DNA of 64,000 bases from Bdellovibrio bacteriovorus (GCF_002208115.1 NZ_CP020946.1:1612001-1676000), one strand, 5' to 3'; positions 54,305-62,312 are shown, counted from the stretch's first letter. Notes: generated from the sequence alone by a model not told the origin. Translations and numbers: made by a program.

Positions 54305-54341
54305 AGTTTTCTCTCTCGGAAAATGTTAACTGGATGAGAGA

Positions 54342-54370
54342 ATTATCCAATAAGTCCTGGCAACTTGCAA
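54342..54370 (-). promoter_or_regulatory. Sigma-70-type promoter of the DegT aminotransferase gene
   Basis: Minus strand TTGCAA, 17 bases, GATAAT (5 of 6 in the -10 box, 4 of 6 in the -35). Transcription should start near 54335, about 30 bases before the ATG at 54304. Confidence 0.6.
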
Positions 54371-54507
54371 CCCGTGGGTCCTTTTACGGACCGCGCGGTT
54401 TTAAGAAAAAAGTGAAGGAAACTGTATCTTTACGGACTCGGTGGTGCTTTCTCGCAACACACTCTGCCCCGTACAGGCTTAAAATGCAGCACATTCCCAA
54501 GGGGGGC

Positions 54508-55083
54508 TCATAAAGGGGGCGTGGCGTCTTTCAATTGCTGATCACCCATTGAAAAGACCTCGATCATCTTTTCGCTAAAGGCGGAGATGTCTTCGGGCTT
54601 ACGACTGGTGACCAGTCCGTTATCGACGACCACCTGCGTGTCAAACCAATCCCCCCCGGCATTGATCAAATCCGTGCGCAGGCTGGGCCAGGAAGTGATT
54701 TTTCGACCTGAAACAATCCCGGTTTCGATCAGTAGCTGCGGACCGTGGCAGATGGCGGCAATGGGTTTGTGGGAATCCACAAAGGCCTGTACAAACTTGA
54801 CGGCTTTTTTATCCATTCGCAGTTTGTCTGGATTGATGACTCCGCCAGGAATCATCAGGGCGTCAAATTCAGAAGGGTCGACTTCATCCAGGGATTTGTC
54901 GACGGCCAGGAAGTCACCCCATTCGCCTTTTTTCCAGGCCTTGATGTGACCTGGCTTTAATGACACAAGCACCGTCTGTGCGCCGGCCTTGTCCAGATAG
55001 TTGCGGGGTTCGATCAGTTCTGATTCCTCAAAACCGTCAGTGGCAATGATGGCTATCTTTTTACCGGCCAGTGATTGATTCAT
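54508..55083 (-). CDS. PfpI/DJ-1 family protein (YhbO-like)
   Basis: 191 residues. DJ-1/PfpI fold with Glu19-Glu20 (TDGFEESEL), MIPGGVINPDKLR and the nucleophile elbow AAICHGPQLL (Cys112, His113). Members protect against oxidative, osmotic or glycation stress (YhbO) or act as peptidases or glyoxalases. It lies next to several small stress-type proteins on the same strand. Confidence 0.9.
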   Translation of the reverse strand: MNQSLAGKKIAIIATDGFEESELIEPRNYLDKAGAQTVLVSLKPGHIKAWKKGEWGDFLAVDKSLDEVDPSEFDALMIPGGVINPDKLRMDKKAVKFVQAFVDSHKPIAAICHGPQLLIETGIVSGRKITSWPSLRTDLINAGGDWFDTQVVVDNGLVTSRKPEDISAFSEKMIEVFSMGDQQLKDATPPL

Positions 55084-55092
55084 GGGGGCTCC

Positions 55093-55281
55093 CTAGTGGG
55101 TGGTTTTCTTGCGGCTGGATTTCTTCTTTTTGGCAGCGCCGCCGGTTTCTTTATTTACTGTGGCCCACGCAAGACGTTCGGCCTTTTTCGTGGAGGCTCC
55201 TTTTTTCTTGTAGCCCTCTTCAATATGCTGGGCCATGCGTTTTTGTTTGCTGGAATAGCTTTCTTTGCTTCCGCGAGGCAT
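55093..55281 (-). CDS. Small basic protein of the 'plasmid stabilisation'-like stress family
   Basis: 62 residues from the ATG at 55281 (AAAAGGAG upstream). Begins MPRGSKESYSSKQKRMAQHI, continues EEGYKKKGASTKKAERLAWA and TVNKETGG, and ends in a Lys-rich tail. This pattern is common in small proteins often labelled plasmid stabilisation, but I know of no proof of that function; they travel with stress genes. Nine bases before the PfpI start, so probably co-transcribed. Confidence 0.8.
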   Translation of the reverse strand: MPRGSKESYSSKQKRMAQHIEEGYKKKGASTKKAERLAWATVNKETGGAAKKKKSSRKKTTH

Positions 55282-55305
55282 GAAAGGCTCCTTTTCAGAA
55301 AGAGC

Positions 55306-55330
55306 AAGGGAGGCCGTCATGGCCTCCCTT
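55306..55330 (-). terminator. Intrinsic terminator after the BON-domain gene
   Basis: AAGGGAGGCC, loop ATGAC, GGCCTCCCTT on the minus strand, then GCTCTTTCT. Perfect 10-bp stem, weak T-run; it may allow read-through into the small gene at 55281. Confidence 0.7.
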
Positions 55331-55336
55331 GGTGAG

Positions 55337-56293
55337 TTAGTGATTCGGGGCGTTTGTGGACGTGCTGGAGGAAGAGGACTTCTTCGTTCCGCTGGTTCCT
55401 GTTGTGCCCGTTGTACTTGAGGAACGTTCACTGCTCAGGGAGGAGGTGGAGGACGTGTCCTTTTCAGAAGACGATTCGCGGTTGACGCGAATGTTGTTGG
55501 TGACATCCTTCACACCATAGCAGCCTTCGGCGCAGTCTTCCGCCATATGTTTCATGCGGCGGTCAGGCACCGTTCCCGACAATGTGACTTCACCGTCTTT
55601 CACTTCAACCTCAATGCCTTCGGCATCGATGTTGTTGTCACGAGTCAGCATTTCGCACACATCTTCCTTGATGCGTTCGTCGGAGCGTTTGTAGGACTTT
55701 GGACCGCGACCGAAGAACTGGGAACGTCCTTCAGAGCGCTCCGAGCTGCGTTCAGACCCTCGCTCGGAAGAGCGATCACGATCTGTATCGAAAGAGGAAC
55801 TGGTGCGGTATTGGTCCGATCCTTGGCGGGTCAGATCACTGGTGCCATAAAGCCCGCGACGGGAATCAAAACGGCCGGCTTCATAGCCGGAGCCTCTTTC
55901 GGATCTTTCTGAACGATCCCAGGAACGTTCATTGCGGTCATCGTAAGAGCGCCCGTAAGACTGTTCACCAGAGGAACCGTAGCGATCCTGACGGCCGCTG
56001 GCGCTGGATTCATAGGAAGAGCCGGAGCGATTGCCGTCGATAGAGCGGCTGCCACGGGATAGTTCACGGGAACCCTGTGTTCGGCCGTAGTCCTGATTGG
56101 AGTAATTAAAGTCACGGCGATAGTCAGAAGCATCGCGATATTCAGAGGAGGGACGATAGTCTTCATCGCGGTATCCGGAGCGCTCGTCCATTTCATCGCG
56201 CTCATACCAGTCTCTGCGTTCAGAGGCTTCACGGCGGGACGGACGTTGTTCATCCCTGCGCAAGTTGCGTGGTTCACGTTGATCATGTCTCAT
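55337..56293 (-). CDS. BON-domain protein with a long disordered Arg/Ser/Asp/Tyr-rich region
   Basis: 318 residues from an ATG preceded by AAAGGAG. Residues 1-195 are low complexity (RREASERRDWYERDEMDER, RSERSERGSGYE, RGSERSSERSEGRS), with no signal peptide. Then GRGPKSYKRSDERIKEDVCE leads into one BON domain (about 205-275) with GIEVEVKDGEVTLSGTVPDRR and GVKDVTNNIRV. The C terminus is a Ser/Thr tail. BON domains bind membranes or phospholipids and ribosomes in some cases. The RS/Y-rich half could drive phase separation or nucleic-acid binding (inference). A second BON protein is at 57164. Confidence 0.85.
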   Translation of the reverse strand: MRHDQREPRNLRRDEQRPSRREASERRDWYERDEMDERSGYRDEDYRPSSEYRDASDYRRDFNYSNQDYGRTQGSRELSRGSRSIDGNRSGSSYESSASGRQDRYGSSGEQSYGRSYDDRNERSWDRSERSERGSGYEAGRFDSRRGLYGTSDLTRQGSDQYRTSSSFDTDRDRSSERGSERSSERSEGRSQFFGRGPKSYKRSDERIKEDVCEMLTRDNNIDAEGIEVEVKDGEVTLSGTVPDRRMKHMAEDCAEGCYGVKDVTNNIRVNRESSSEKDTSSTSSLSSERSSSTTGTTGTSGTKKSSSSSTSTNAPNH

Positions 56294-56395
56294 TTAATAC
56301 TCCTTTTGTTGTTGGAGCGTTGATGTTGAGACGAGATTTCAGGGTTGACCACCTTCCTTTAAGTAATGTTTCAGAAAACAAATCTGCCGTATGAA

Positions 56396-56425
56396 AGAAA
56401 AAGAAAGGTCTTCTGCAAGAAGACC
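56396..56425 (-). terminator. Intrinsic terminator of the gene at 56459-56755
   Basis: Minus strand GGTCTTCT, TGC, AGAAGACC, TTTCTTTTTC: perfect 8-bp stem and a pyrimidine run rich in T. Confidence 0.85.
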
Positions 56426-56458
56426 CTCCTGATAATGGATGACGGTGACATCCCGGAT

Positions 56459-56755
56459 TTAGTCCCAGCTTCTTCCATCCGGCATCAGATTTTGTGAATC
56501 GATATCACGTGGCATCTGACGACCGCGCATTTGCCGGTCAAGCTGTTCCTGACGACGTATCATTTCATCCTGACGTCGATCCCAGTCCTGATCCAGAGTG
56601 CTCTGGGAAGTTCGCGGAGTGGGTTGAGGGCGTCGGTCCTGCGGTCCGGTGGGAATAGGACGTGATTGATATTGGGTTTCAGAAGATCGGTACTGTGCCT
56701 CGGCGTAGACCGATGGCAACAGCAGAGAAAGGACAACAATTGCGGTGAGTTTCAT
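56459..56755 (-). CDS. Small secreted protein, Arg/Gln/Pro-rich
   Basis: 98 residues with a signal peptide (about 1-20, MKLTAIVVLSLLLPSVYAEA). The mature part is polar and disordered at first (YRSSETQYQSRPIPTGPQD), then a charged helix (DWDRRQDEMIRRQEQLDRQM). Strong GGAGG site before the ATG and its own terminator. No family recognised; probably periplasmic. Confidence 0.75.
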   Translation of the reverse strand: MKLTAIVVLSLLLPSVYAEAQYRSSETQYQSRPIPTGPQDRRPQPTPRTSQSTLDQDWDRRQDEMIRRQEQLDRQMRGRQMPRDIDSQNLMPDGRSWD

Positions 56756-56785
56756 AGTATGCCTCCAGATGATGTTGTTTTGAGT

Positions 56786-57043
56786 TCAGTGTCTTCTTCT
56801 TAAAAGATAAGCCGCCAGTGCGCCCACGCCAGCTACGCTCACTGCTCCCAGAATTATCTGATAAGGGTGTCTCACGGCGTACTTGCGACCGCTTTCCAGA
56901 ATTTCACCGGCCTGCTGGTAGATGCTGTTGAAGTTCAGCGACGATGATCCGGTGATGGAAGGTCTGTGGGTCGGTGATGTGGGTTTTCGTTGTTTGGGAC
57001 TGCCATAGTGTGTGGCAGGGTTTCCTGCATGCTGGGCTGCCAT
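56786..57043 (-). CDS. Small tail-anchored protein, ElaB/YqjD/DUF883-like C terminus
   Basis: 85 residues from the ATG at 57043 (AAGGAGG upstream). Soluble polar N-terminal half (MAAQHAGNPATHYGSPKQRK), then SIYQQAGEILESGRKYAVRHPYQ and a C-terminal membrane helix (IILGAVSVAGVGALAAYLL) closed by RRRH. The layout resembles ElaB/YqjD proteins, which hold ribosomes at the inner membrane in stationary phase; similarity is limited to the C-terminal third. Confidence 0.72.
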   Translation of the reverse strand: MAAQHAGNPATHYGSPKQRKPTSPTHRPSITGSSSLNFNSIYQQAGEILESGRKYAVRHPYQIILGAVSVAGVGALAAYLLRRRH

Positions 57044-57163
57044 AAAAGCCTCCTTGCTTGGTTTTTCTTTATTGTCGCGCGGGGCGGGCGGGCAGAGTAC
57101 AGAACATCGCAATTTCTGTCAGAGACCATGCAGGACCAGGGACCTTGGTGGGTCCCCGGACAC

Positions 57164-57598
57164 CTACTTTCGTTTGAAGTGCAGATCATTGTGGATGTCT
57201 TTGACGCCGGAACAGCGTGATACATGCTCTTCCACGAATCTTTTCATCTTGCGGTCGGCCACGATCCCTCGCAAAGTGACTTCGCCCTGGGTGACAATGA
57301 CCTCCACGTCGGCGATGTCGATGTCCACCTCCAGCGCCAGAGTTTGTTCGACCTCGTCGCTGATGTTGCTGTCGCTGACGTCCATATCCTTGCTTGACGT
57401 GGACCCAAAGCGCGCATCATCAAAGGGCGGCCGGAAACTTTGGGTGCAGCCGGTGGAGCCTTGGCGCTGACGGTTGATATCAGGCCTGCTGGATTGCAGC
57501 TCTTTCTGCGAATCCAGATCATGATAGCAATGAATGCCGGCATCGCGGGTCTGAATTTTATCTTTCCGCGGAGGTGTCGCTCGGTTTTGCTTTTTCAT
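57164..57598 (-). CDS. BON-domain protein
   Basis: 144 residues from the ATG at 57598 (AAAGGA upstream, itself within the alternative start MKGLN at 57613). A basic, polar N-terminal half is followed by one BON domain (about 80-144): SDEVEQTLALEVDIDIADVE, GEVTLRGIVADRKMKRFVEE and GVKDIHNDLHF. It is paralogous to the domain at 55337. No signal peptide. The start lies inside the end of the FAD-Rieske gene, giving a 41-base overlap and likely coupling. Confidence 0.82.
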   Translation of the reverse strand: MKKQNRATPPRKDKIQTRDAGIHCYHDLDSQKELQSSRPDINRQRQGSTGCTQSFRPPFDDARFGSTSSKDMDVSDSNISDEVEQTLALEVDIDIADVEVIVTQGEVTLRGIVADRKMKRFVEEHVSRCSGVKDIHNDLHFKRK

Positions 57599-59171
57599 AT
57601 TCAGTCCTTTCATCAGGCATGGCGATGGTTTCCGCCTTTTCCTGTGGTTTTTTCATCACGGCTTGTTTAAGTCCTGAAATCGCCGGACCATTGATCACTT
57701 CACCGGTGCAGGCAAAGCGGGATCCGTGACAAGGGCAGTCCCAGGTTTTTTCGGCGTCATTCCAGTGCACGATGCCGCCCAGATGCGGGCACACGGCATT
57801 GAGAGTGACTGTCTCGTTGCTTTCGCTGGTATAGACGGCGAATGTCTTTGCTCCCTGATGCACCAGCCGTCCTTCACCCGGATGGGCTGAAACATTTTTG
57901 AGTTCTTCGCGTAAAGCAATCCGGTCGCGGTATTGGGCCAGCATATTCATATTGACCGAAATCACAGTTCCCAGATTTTTCACTTGAAAACGCGAAGGCG
58001 AATAGATGTGAGTCCACTCGTTGTGATTTTGCTGGATCAGATCACGAATCACCATGGCGCTGACCGCGGCGTGAGTCAGCCCATGACCGGAGTCGCCGCT
58101 GACAATATAGGTATTGCGATTGCCAGGGTTTCTTCCAATGTGGGCAAGGCCGTCGACGGGCTCGATGATCTGTCCGGACCATTTGTAAGCGATCGGCCCG
58201 GAAATGCCGAGGTTGAACAGAGCCCAATCGTGCAGGGTTTCAAATTTGGCTTCGGGATGATCTTCCTGGCCCACGCGGTGATCTTCACCGCCAATCAGCA
58301 TAAGGTCCTTTCCTTCGGCATGATTTTCGACTTTGCGCACATAGTGATAGGGATGAGAGGTATCCCACATCAGAATGTCGGGGAAAGCATCGTGAGGCAC
58401 TTCGATTCCGATAATATAGCTGCGGTGGGCGGCTTCCATGGTGTGAATCATCACCCGGTCATTGACCGGCACATTCGTGCAGACGACGACATGCCGGGCG
58501 TAGACATAGTGTCCGCTGTCGGTTTTCACGGAAGGCAGGGCGCCGTCCTTGAATTCCACCGCCGGAGACTTGCTGTGAATTTTTCCCCCCATGCCCACGA
58601 TGGCCTTCAAAAGTCCGTTGATGAACTTCAGACTGTGAATGCGGGCCTGACGGGGGAAGCGCAGGGCCGGACCAAACTCGGCGAAATGAGGTGGTGAGGA
58701 AAGCAGTTCCACATCCTTAAAGCCCAGTTTTGCTGCGGCCTGGGCTTCTTCTTTCAGGTAATCTTTGTTCGTCTCGGGGCTTAGATAAAGATATCCGTCC
58801 AGTCGGCGGAAGTCGCAGTCGATGTGTTCTTCCTCGACAATTTTTTCTATCAGATCAATGGCATCACTGTGGCTGGCAATGGCCTTTCGGGCATTGTCTT
58901 CCCCCAGATTGTCGAGAAGTCTTGAAAGTCCTTCGTCGAGCACATTGGAAAGGTGCGCGCTGGTGCGGCTGGTTTCGTTGTGGCCCAGAGTGTCCCTTTC
59001 CAGGAGTGTCACCTGAAAGCCGTTTTTTAATAGGACATAGCTGTTCAGAAGTCCGGCGATACCGGCTCCGATCACACACACATCGGTGGATGCGTCTTCG
59101 CGAAGTGGCTGGAACTCGGGGACCTGAGTGTCCTGCCAGAAAGAGGCGTTATTCTGTTGATGTGGCTGCAT
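57558..59171 (-). CDS. FAD-dependent oxidoreductase with C-terminal Rieske [2Fe-2S] domain
   Basis: 537 residues from the ATG at 59171 (AAAGGAG). The FAD-binding Rossmann motif is VCVIGAGIAGLLNSYVLLKNG near residue 30 (DAO fold), and the Rieske centre has all four ligands, Cys461-x-His463 and Cys479-x-x-His482 (CPHLGG, CPCHGS). The N-terminal TSRTSAHLSN is typical of this DAO-Rieske subfamily. It may reduce or oxidise a small amine or stress metabolite; the substrate is unknown. Overlaps the YihY gene upstream by 23 bases and the BON gene downstream by 41. Confidence 0.92.
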   Translation of the reverse strand: MQPHQQNNASFWQDTQVPEFQPLREDASTDVCVIGAGIAGLLNSYVLLKNGFQVTLLERDTLGHNETSRTSAHLSNVLDEGLSRLLDNLGEDNARKAIASHSDAIDLIEKIVEEEHIDCDFRRLDGYLYLSPETNKDYLKEEAQAAAKLGFKDVELLSSPPHFAEFGPALRFPRQARIHSLKFINGLLKAIVGMGGKIHSKSPAVEFKDGALPSVKTDSGHYVYARHVVVCTNVPVNDRVMIHTMEAAHRSYIIGIEVPHDAFPDILMWDTSHPYHYVRKVENHAEGKDLMLIGGEDHRVGQEDHPEAKFETLHDWALFNLGISGPIAYKWSGQIIEPVDGLAHIGRNPGNRNTYIVSGDSGHGLTHAAVSAMVIRDLIQQNHNEWTHIYSPSRFQVKNLGTVISVNMNMLAQYRDRIALREELKNVSAHPGEGRLVHQGAKTFAVYTSESNETVTLNAVCPHLGGIVHWNDAEKTWDCPCHGSRFACTGEVINGPAISGLKQAVMKKPQEKAETIAMPDERTEYEKAKPSDTSAER

Positions 59172-60003
59172 GGGAAAACTCCTTTCTCCAGGCATAAATC
59201 GAATGTGCACCTATAAAAACAATCAAAGTTGAATAATAGACCCAAGCCAGTAATACGACGATGGAACCGGCTGCGCCGTAAGAGGAGGTGATCGGGCTGC
59301 CTCCCAGATACAAGCCGACCAGCTCTTTTCCGATCACGAAAAGCAGGGCCGTAATGATGCCGGCATGAAAGGCGTCCCGCAGGGCCAAGCGGGGCACGGG
59401 CAGAAAGTGAAAGATGCCGGTAAAAAGCAAAACGTAAAGCAGCAAAGAGAAGATGATGTTTATCACGAAAGCCCCCTCGCCATTGTCCAGCAGGCCCACG
59501 CGGATGACCGTGTTTAATGCAGTCGAAACAATCAGTGAAACCATCATGGCAAATATGAACCCAAATGCGAGACCGATCTGCAGCAGGCGGCTTTTCACGT
59601 AGGCGATCGAAGCGTGCAGGATGCTCAGGTCTTCCTCTTCCACAGTGTGTCCGAGTATTTCTGTCAGGGCCGCGCGCATTTCGCCGAAAATCAATCCCGC
59701 AGAAAGAACCAGGGTGCATGTTCCCAGAATTCCTGCCCACGACATCAGATCCACACGGTCATTGGCATTTTTTACCACGGCTTGCACTGCTTCTGCGGCG
59801 GTAGGACCGACCAGGGATGAAACTTCACTCATAAACGTCTGCTGCAGTTCCAGCCCCAGGTTGGCCACCACTGCCAGTGAAATCATCACCAGCGGGGCCA
59901 GAGAAAAGCAGGTGTAAAAAGCCACCGAGGCTGCCCAGGTCATGGTGTGGCAGTCACTGAATCTGTCTGCGAATGTGAATACGAAATTCTTCACTTTCGT
60001 CAT
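59149..60003 (-). CDS. YihY/BrkB family membrane protein
   Basis: 284 residues, six membrane segments. Family marks: TMTWAASVAFYTCFSLAPLVMISLAV, SALIFGEMR-like SAGLIFGEMRAALTEILG, FHFLPVPRLALRDAFHAGIITALLFVIGKELVGLYLG and YGAAGSIVVLLAWVYYSTLIVFIGA. Once misnamed RNase BN; the true function is unknown, perhaps envelope transport. The ribosome site lies in a hairpin (60011-60041). First gene of an overlapping three-gene run with the FAD-Rieske and BON genes. Confidence 0.9.
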   Translation of the reverse strand: MTKVKNFVFTFADRFSDCHTMTWAASVAFYTCFSLAPLVMISLAVVANLGLELQQTFMSEVSSLVGPTAAEAVQAVVKNANDRVDLMSWAGILGTCTLVLSAGLIFGEMRAALTEILGHTVEEEDLSILHASIAYVKSRLLQIGLAFGFIFAMMVSLIVSTALNTVIRVGLLDNGEGAFVINIIFSLLLYVLLFTGIFHFLPVPRLALRDAFHAGIITALLFVIGKELVGLYLGGSPITSSYGAAGSIVVLLAWVYYSTLIVFIGAHSIYAWRKEFSHAATSTE

Positions 60004-60010
60004 GCAACCT

Positions 60011-60041
60011 CACCCCTCAATTATCGGACCCTTGAGGGGTG
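60011..60041 (-). promoter_or_regulatory. Hairpin just upstream of the yihY start
   Basis: CACCCCTCAA (60011-60020) and TTGAGGGGTG (60032-60041) form a perfect 10-bp stem with an 11-base loop. On the minus strand it ends at the GAGG ribosome site, seven bases before the ATG, so folding could limit translation. A TCCGATAA word in the loop resembles half of a sigma-28 promoter but has no -35. Confidence 0.6.
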
Positions 60042-60079
60042 GGAGGAAGGTAAAAGTCTTTGCAAATATACACACACAA

Positions 60080-60264
60080 TCACCCCTCATTCGGAGGAGG
60101 CGTGCCGGGATCTTTGGAGGGATTTTCCCTTGGCATGCCCGGATCTATTTCCGGCACGACCTTGGGACGTGGTGGTTCTTTCACTGGAGAAGGGCGGGGC
60201 TGGGTTGAGGGTGGGTTGAGGGTGGGTCCTGCGGAATGGGAATTTCATTTGGTCGTGGTGTCAT
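60080..60264 (-). pseudogene. Small proline-rich protein gene, out of frame by an 11-bp tandem duplication
   Basis: A strong ribosome site (AAGGAG) precedes ATG at 60264: MTPRPNEIPIPQDPPSTHP. In the raw frame it stops after 27 codons. Two exact copies of TGGGTTGAGGG (plus strand 60201-60211 and 60212-60222) lie side by side. Removing one copy gives a continuous 57-residue protein whose second half is KEPPRPKVVPEIDPGMPREN then PSKDPGTPPPNEG, ending at TGA 60082-60080. The proline-rich pattern continues smoothly across the repaired junction, which strongly supports one original gene. Family of short PRPNEIPxP proteins; function unknown. Confidence 0.72.
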
Positions 60265-60435
60265 GCAGATCTCCTTATTTTTTTTGTTTTCATTAGGCGG
60301 AGTTCTGAAAATGCGGGCAAAGATTTTATGATTACATGTGGGAAGGTCTGTTCATATACATGCGTGAAGAGATAGGCCTTGTGGAAAAAAAAGATCATAG
60401 TTCAGGTATTCAACAACCCTAAGAAAGGATCAGCC

Positions 60436-60981
60436 ATGAAGACATATCTGTTAATTGCATTGTTTGCTGCTGCAACGGTTTCCTGTTCCCACAAGGAAAA
60501 GACCGCCAGCACCATGCCAAGCACGGAAGCTAAAACCGTGGCCGTTCAGGAAGAGGCGACTCATGTGACTGAGTTTGGTTTTAAGAAAGGTTCCAGCACC
60601 CTGACCTCGGATGCCAAAGGGGATTTACAGCGTTTGATTGATGAAGCCAAAAAGACCGGCACGATCAAAGAGATCAAAGTGATCACCTGGGGTGACAAGG
60701 ACTATCCATCCACCGAAACCAAAAAGCTTTCTTCTGCCGAGGTGAAGCTGGTTAAAGAGCGCAACAAAGCGATTGAAAACTATATCAAGTCCTATGACAG
60801 ATCTCCGGATGTGGATTTGTACAGCATGGCGGAAAGACCAAATTTGTTGCAGGACATGCTGAACACTTCCGATGCCCGTATCAAAAAGAATTTGGAGACG
60901 GCGGGAATTCCAACGACTGACACAACAGCGAAAGCACCGTCAAAAGCTTCAAAGTCCATCGTCATGGTTATTATGGAATAA
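60436..60981 (+). CDS. Lipoprotein with OmpA-C-like domain
   Basis: 181 residues from the ATG at 60436 (AAAGGA). Signal peptide with lipobox TVSC, a short Thr/Glu linker, then an OmpA/MotB-like alpha/beta domain: FGFKKGSSTLTSDAKGDLQR, IKEIKVITWGDKDYPS, VKLVKERNKAIENYIKSY. The usual peptidoglycan-binding Asp/Arg pair is not clear. It is paralogous over its full mature length to the next protein (61138-61680), including the ERPNLLQDM/ERPNALQKF block and the closing IVMVIME/VIMVYMK. Confidence 0.8.
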   Translation: MKTYLLIALFAAATVSCSHKEKTASTMPSTEAKTVAVQEEATHVTEFGFKKGSSTLTSDAKGDLQRLIDEAKKTGTIKEIKVITWGDKDYPSTETKKLSSAEVKLVKERNKAIENYIKSYDRSPDVDLYSMAERPNLLQDMLNTSDARIKKNLETAGIPTTDTTAKAPSKASKSIVMVIME

Positions 60982-61137
60982 ATCCCCGCGGGGCAAAACT
61001 CCGCATTGCGGGAGGGCATTTAGGGACGACGGGGCTGTGAGCTGCAAAATAATATGGTCTCAGCCCCGGTCCAAGAGATGCAATACCCACGGATGCTGAC
61101 AGTCGTAAGATTTTAACAACAACAAAGGAGAATGAAA

Positions 61138-61680
61138 ATGAACATTCAATCTGTGATTGGCTCTTTGATTTTGGCAGTGGCTTTGTCTGCAAGCACATCG
61201 TTTGCTCTGGATAGTTCCACCGAATCCGCGGGAAAAACCCTGGGCGCGAAAATGGTTTCGGAAATTTCTTTTGACGAAGGCAAATCCACACTGACGGATT
61301 CTGCCAAAGACGACATTCGAAAAATGGTGAATGAAGCCAAACAAAAAGGAAAAATCGATGAACTAAAGGTTGCTGTCTGGGCGGACCGCGAATATCCGAC
61401 GGAAGGGGCCAAGGCCTCCAAGCAGGATGTGAATCTGGCCAACGACCGTGCACGTTCGGTGAAGAACTTTATCAAGGACGAATTGAAGGTGGGCTCTGTG
61501 AACACTTATAACATGACCGAGCGCCCGAACGCCCTTCAGAAATTCATGCACACCGACACGGCCAAAACCAAAACCGCCATGGAAGACAGCGGGGCTGCTC
61601 CTCGCACTCAGGATGAAACCGGCTTCTTCAATCAAAAAGCCAAGTCATCCAAAGCTGTCATCATGGTCTATATGAAGTAA
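61138..61680 (+). CDS. Periplasmic OmpA-C-like protein, paralogue of the upstream lipoprotein
   Basis: 180 residues from the ATG at 61138 (AAAGGAG eight bases upstream; the ATG at 61132 is too close). Signal peptide ending FALD region without a lipobox, then ISFDEGKSTLTDSAKDDIRK, IDELKVAVWADREYPT, NDRARSVKNFIKDEL and NMTERPNALQKF. Tandem duplicate of the upstream gene that lost or never had lipidation, so one copy is anchored and one is soluble. The 156-base gap contains several GC hairpins. Confidence 0.8.
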   Translation: MNIQSVIGSLILAVALSASTSFALDSSTESAGKTLGAKMVSEISFDEGKSTLTDSAKDDIRKMVNEAKQKGKIDELKVAVWADREYPTEGAKASKQDVNLANDRARSVKNFIKDELKVGSVNTYNMTERPNALQKFMHTDTAKTKTAMEDSGAAPRTQDETGFFNQKAKSSKAVIMVYMK

Positions 61681-61708
61681 GCATTTGGAATTCACAACGG
61701 AGGCTTTT

Positions 61709-62299
61709 ATGAAAGCAATCAGCGCGATACTTCTGGGATGGGCCTTAACAGTTGTCATGCCGGCCTATGCAGGATTTTATATTGAACCTGGAATCACCTA
61801 TGAAAAAGGGGATAACGAGCTGGAGTGGCCAGCGCCTTTGAGCAACTCCACCGGAACAGGGCAGGGCCTGGGATTTAACCTGAAGCTTGGCTATCATGCC
61901 AATGACGTTTTCTTTATCGGTCTGGACGGCTCTTATTCCAAACCGAAATTCGAAAGCTCCGCTTCCATGGACTACGCAGCCGAAGCGACATCGACACTTT
62001 ACGGGGCGGTGATCGGGGCACAGATGCCGGTGGCGGGACTGCGAATCTGGGGCGGATACATCTTTGGCGGTGATCTGGATCCGGAAGAGGACGGGGGCGT
62101 GGACGTGAAGTTCGAAGGTGCCAAGGGGCCCAAAGTGGGGGTTGGTATCAAGATCCTGATCGTCAGTCTGAATCTTGAGTACATGGATCTGGAATACGGC
62201 ACCTCCAAATTGGAAGAGGCCGGTCCGGTGACCGGGGAGCTGGGCAAGTTCAAGAATAAGGTCGGTCTGCTGAGTGTGAGCTTTCCTCTGACATTCTAA
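61709..62299 (+). CDS. Outer-membrane beta-barrel protein
   Basis: 196 residues from the ATG at 61709 (GGAGG upstream). Signal peptide to about 22 (MPAYA), then eight or so amphipathic strands (GFYIEPGITYEKG, GLGFNLKLGYHANDVFFIGLDGSY, GLRIWGGYIFGG) ending VGLLSVSFPLTF with the C-terminal Phe recognised by the Bam machinery. OmpA/OmpW-sized barrel, no periplasmic domain. Follows the two OmpA-C-like proteins by 28 bases, so the three may together make the separated halves of an OmpA-like system. Confidence 0.82.
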   Translation: MKAISAILLGWALTVVMPAYAGFYIEPGITYEKGDNELEWPAPLSNSTGTGQGLGFNLKLGYHANDVFFIGLDGSYSKPKFESSASMDYAAEATSTLYGAVIGAQMPVAGLRIWGGYIFGGDLDPEEDGGVDVKFEGAKGPKVGVGIKILIVSLNLEYMDLEYGTSKLEEAGPVTGELGKFKNKVGLLSVSFPLTF

Positions 62300-62312
62300 G
62301 TTTTAAGACGAA

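Noticed and set aside
60021..60028. TCCGATAA upstream of yihY as a sigma-28 promoter
   Set aside because: Only the -10 half fits; the -35 position at N15 reads TCCT, so it is not convincing.
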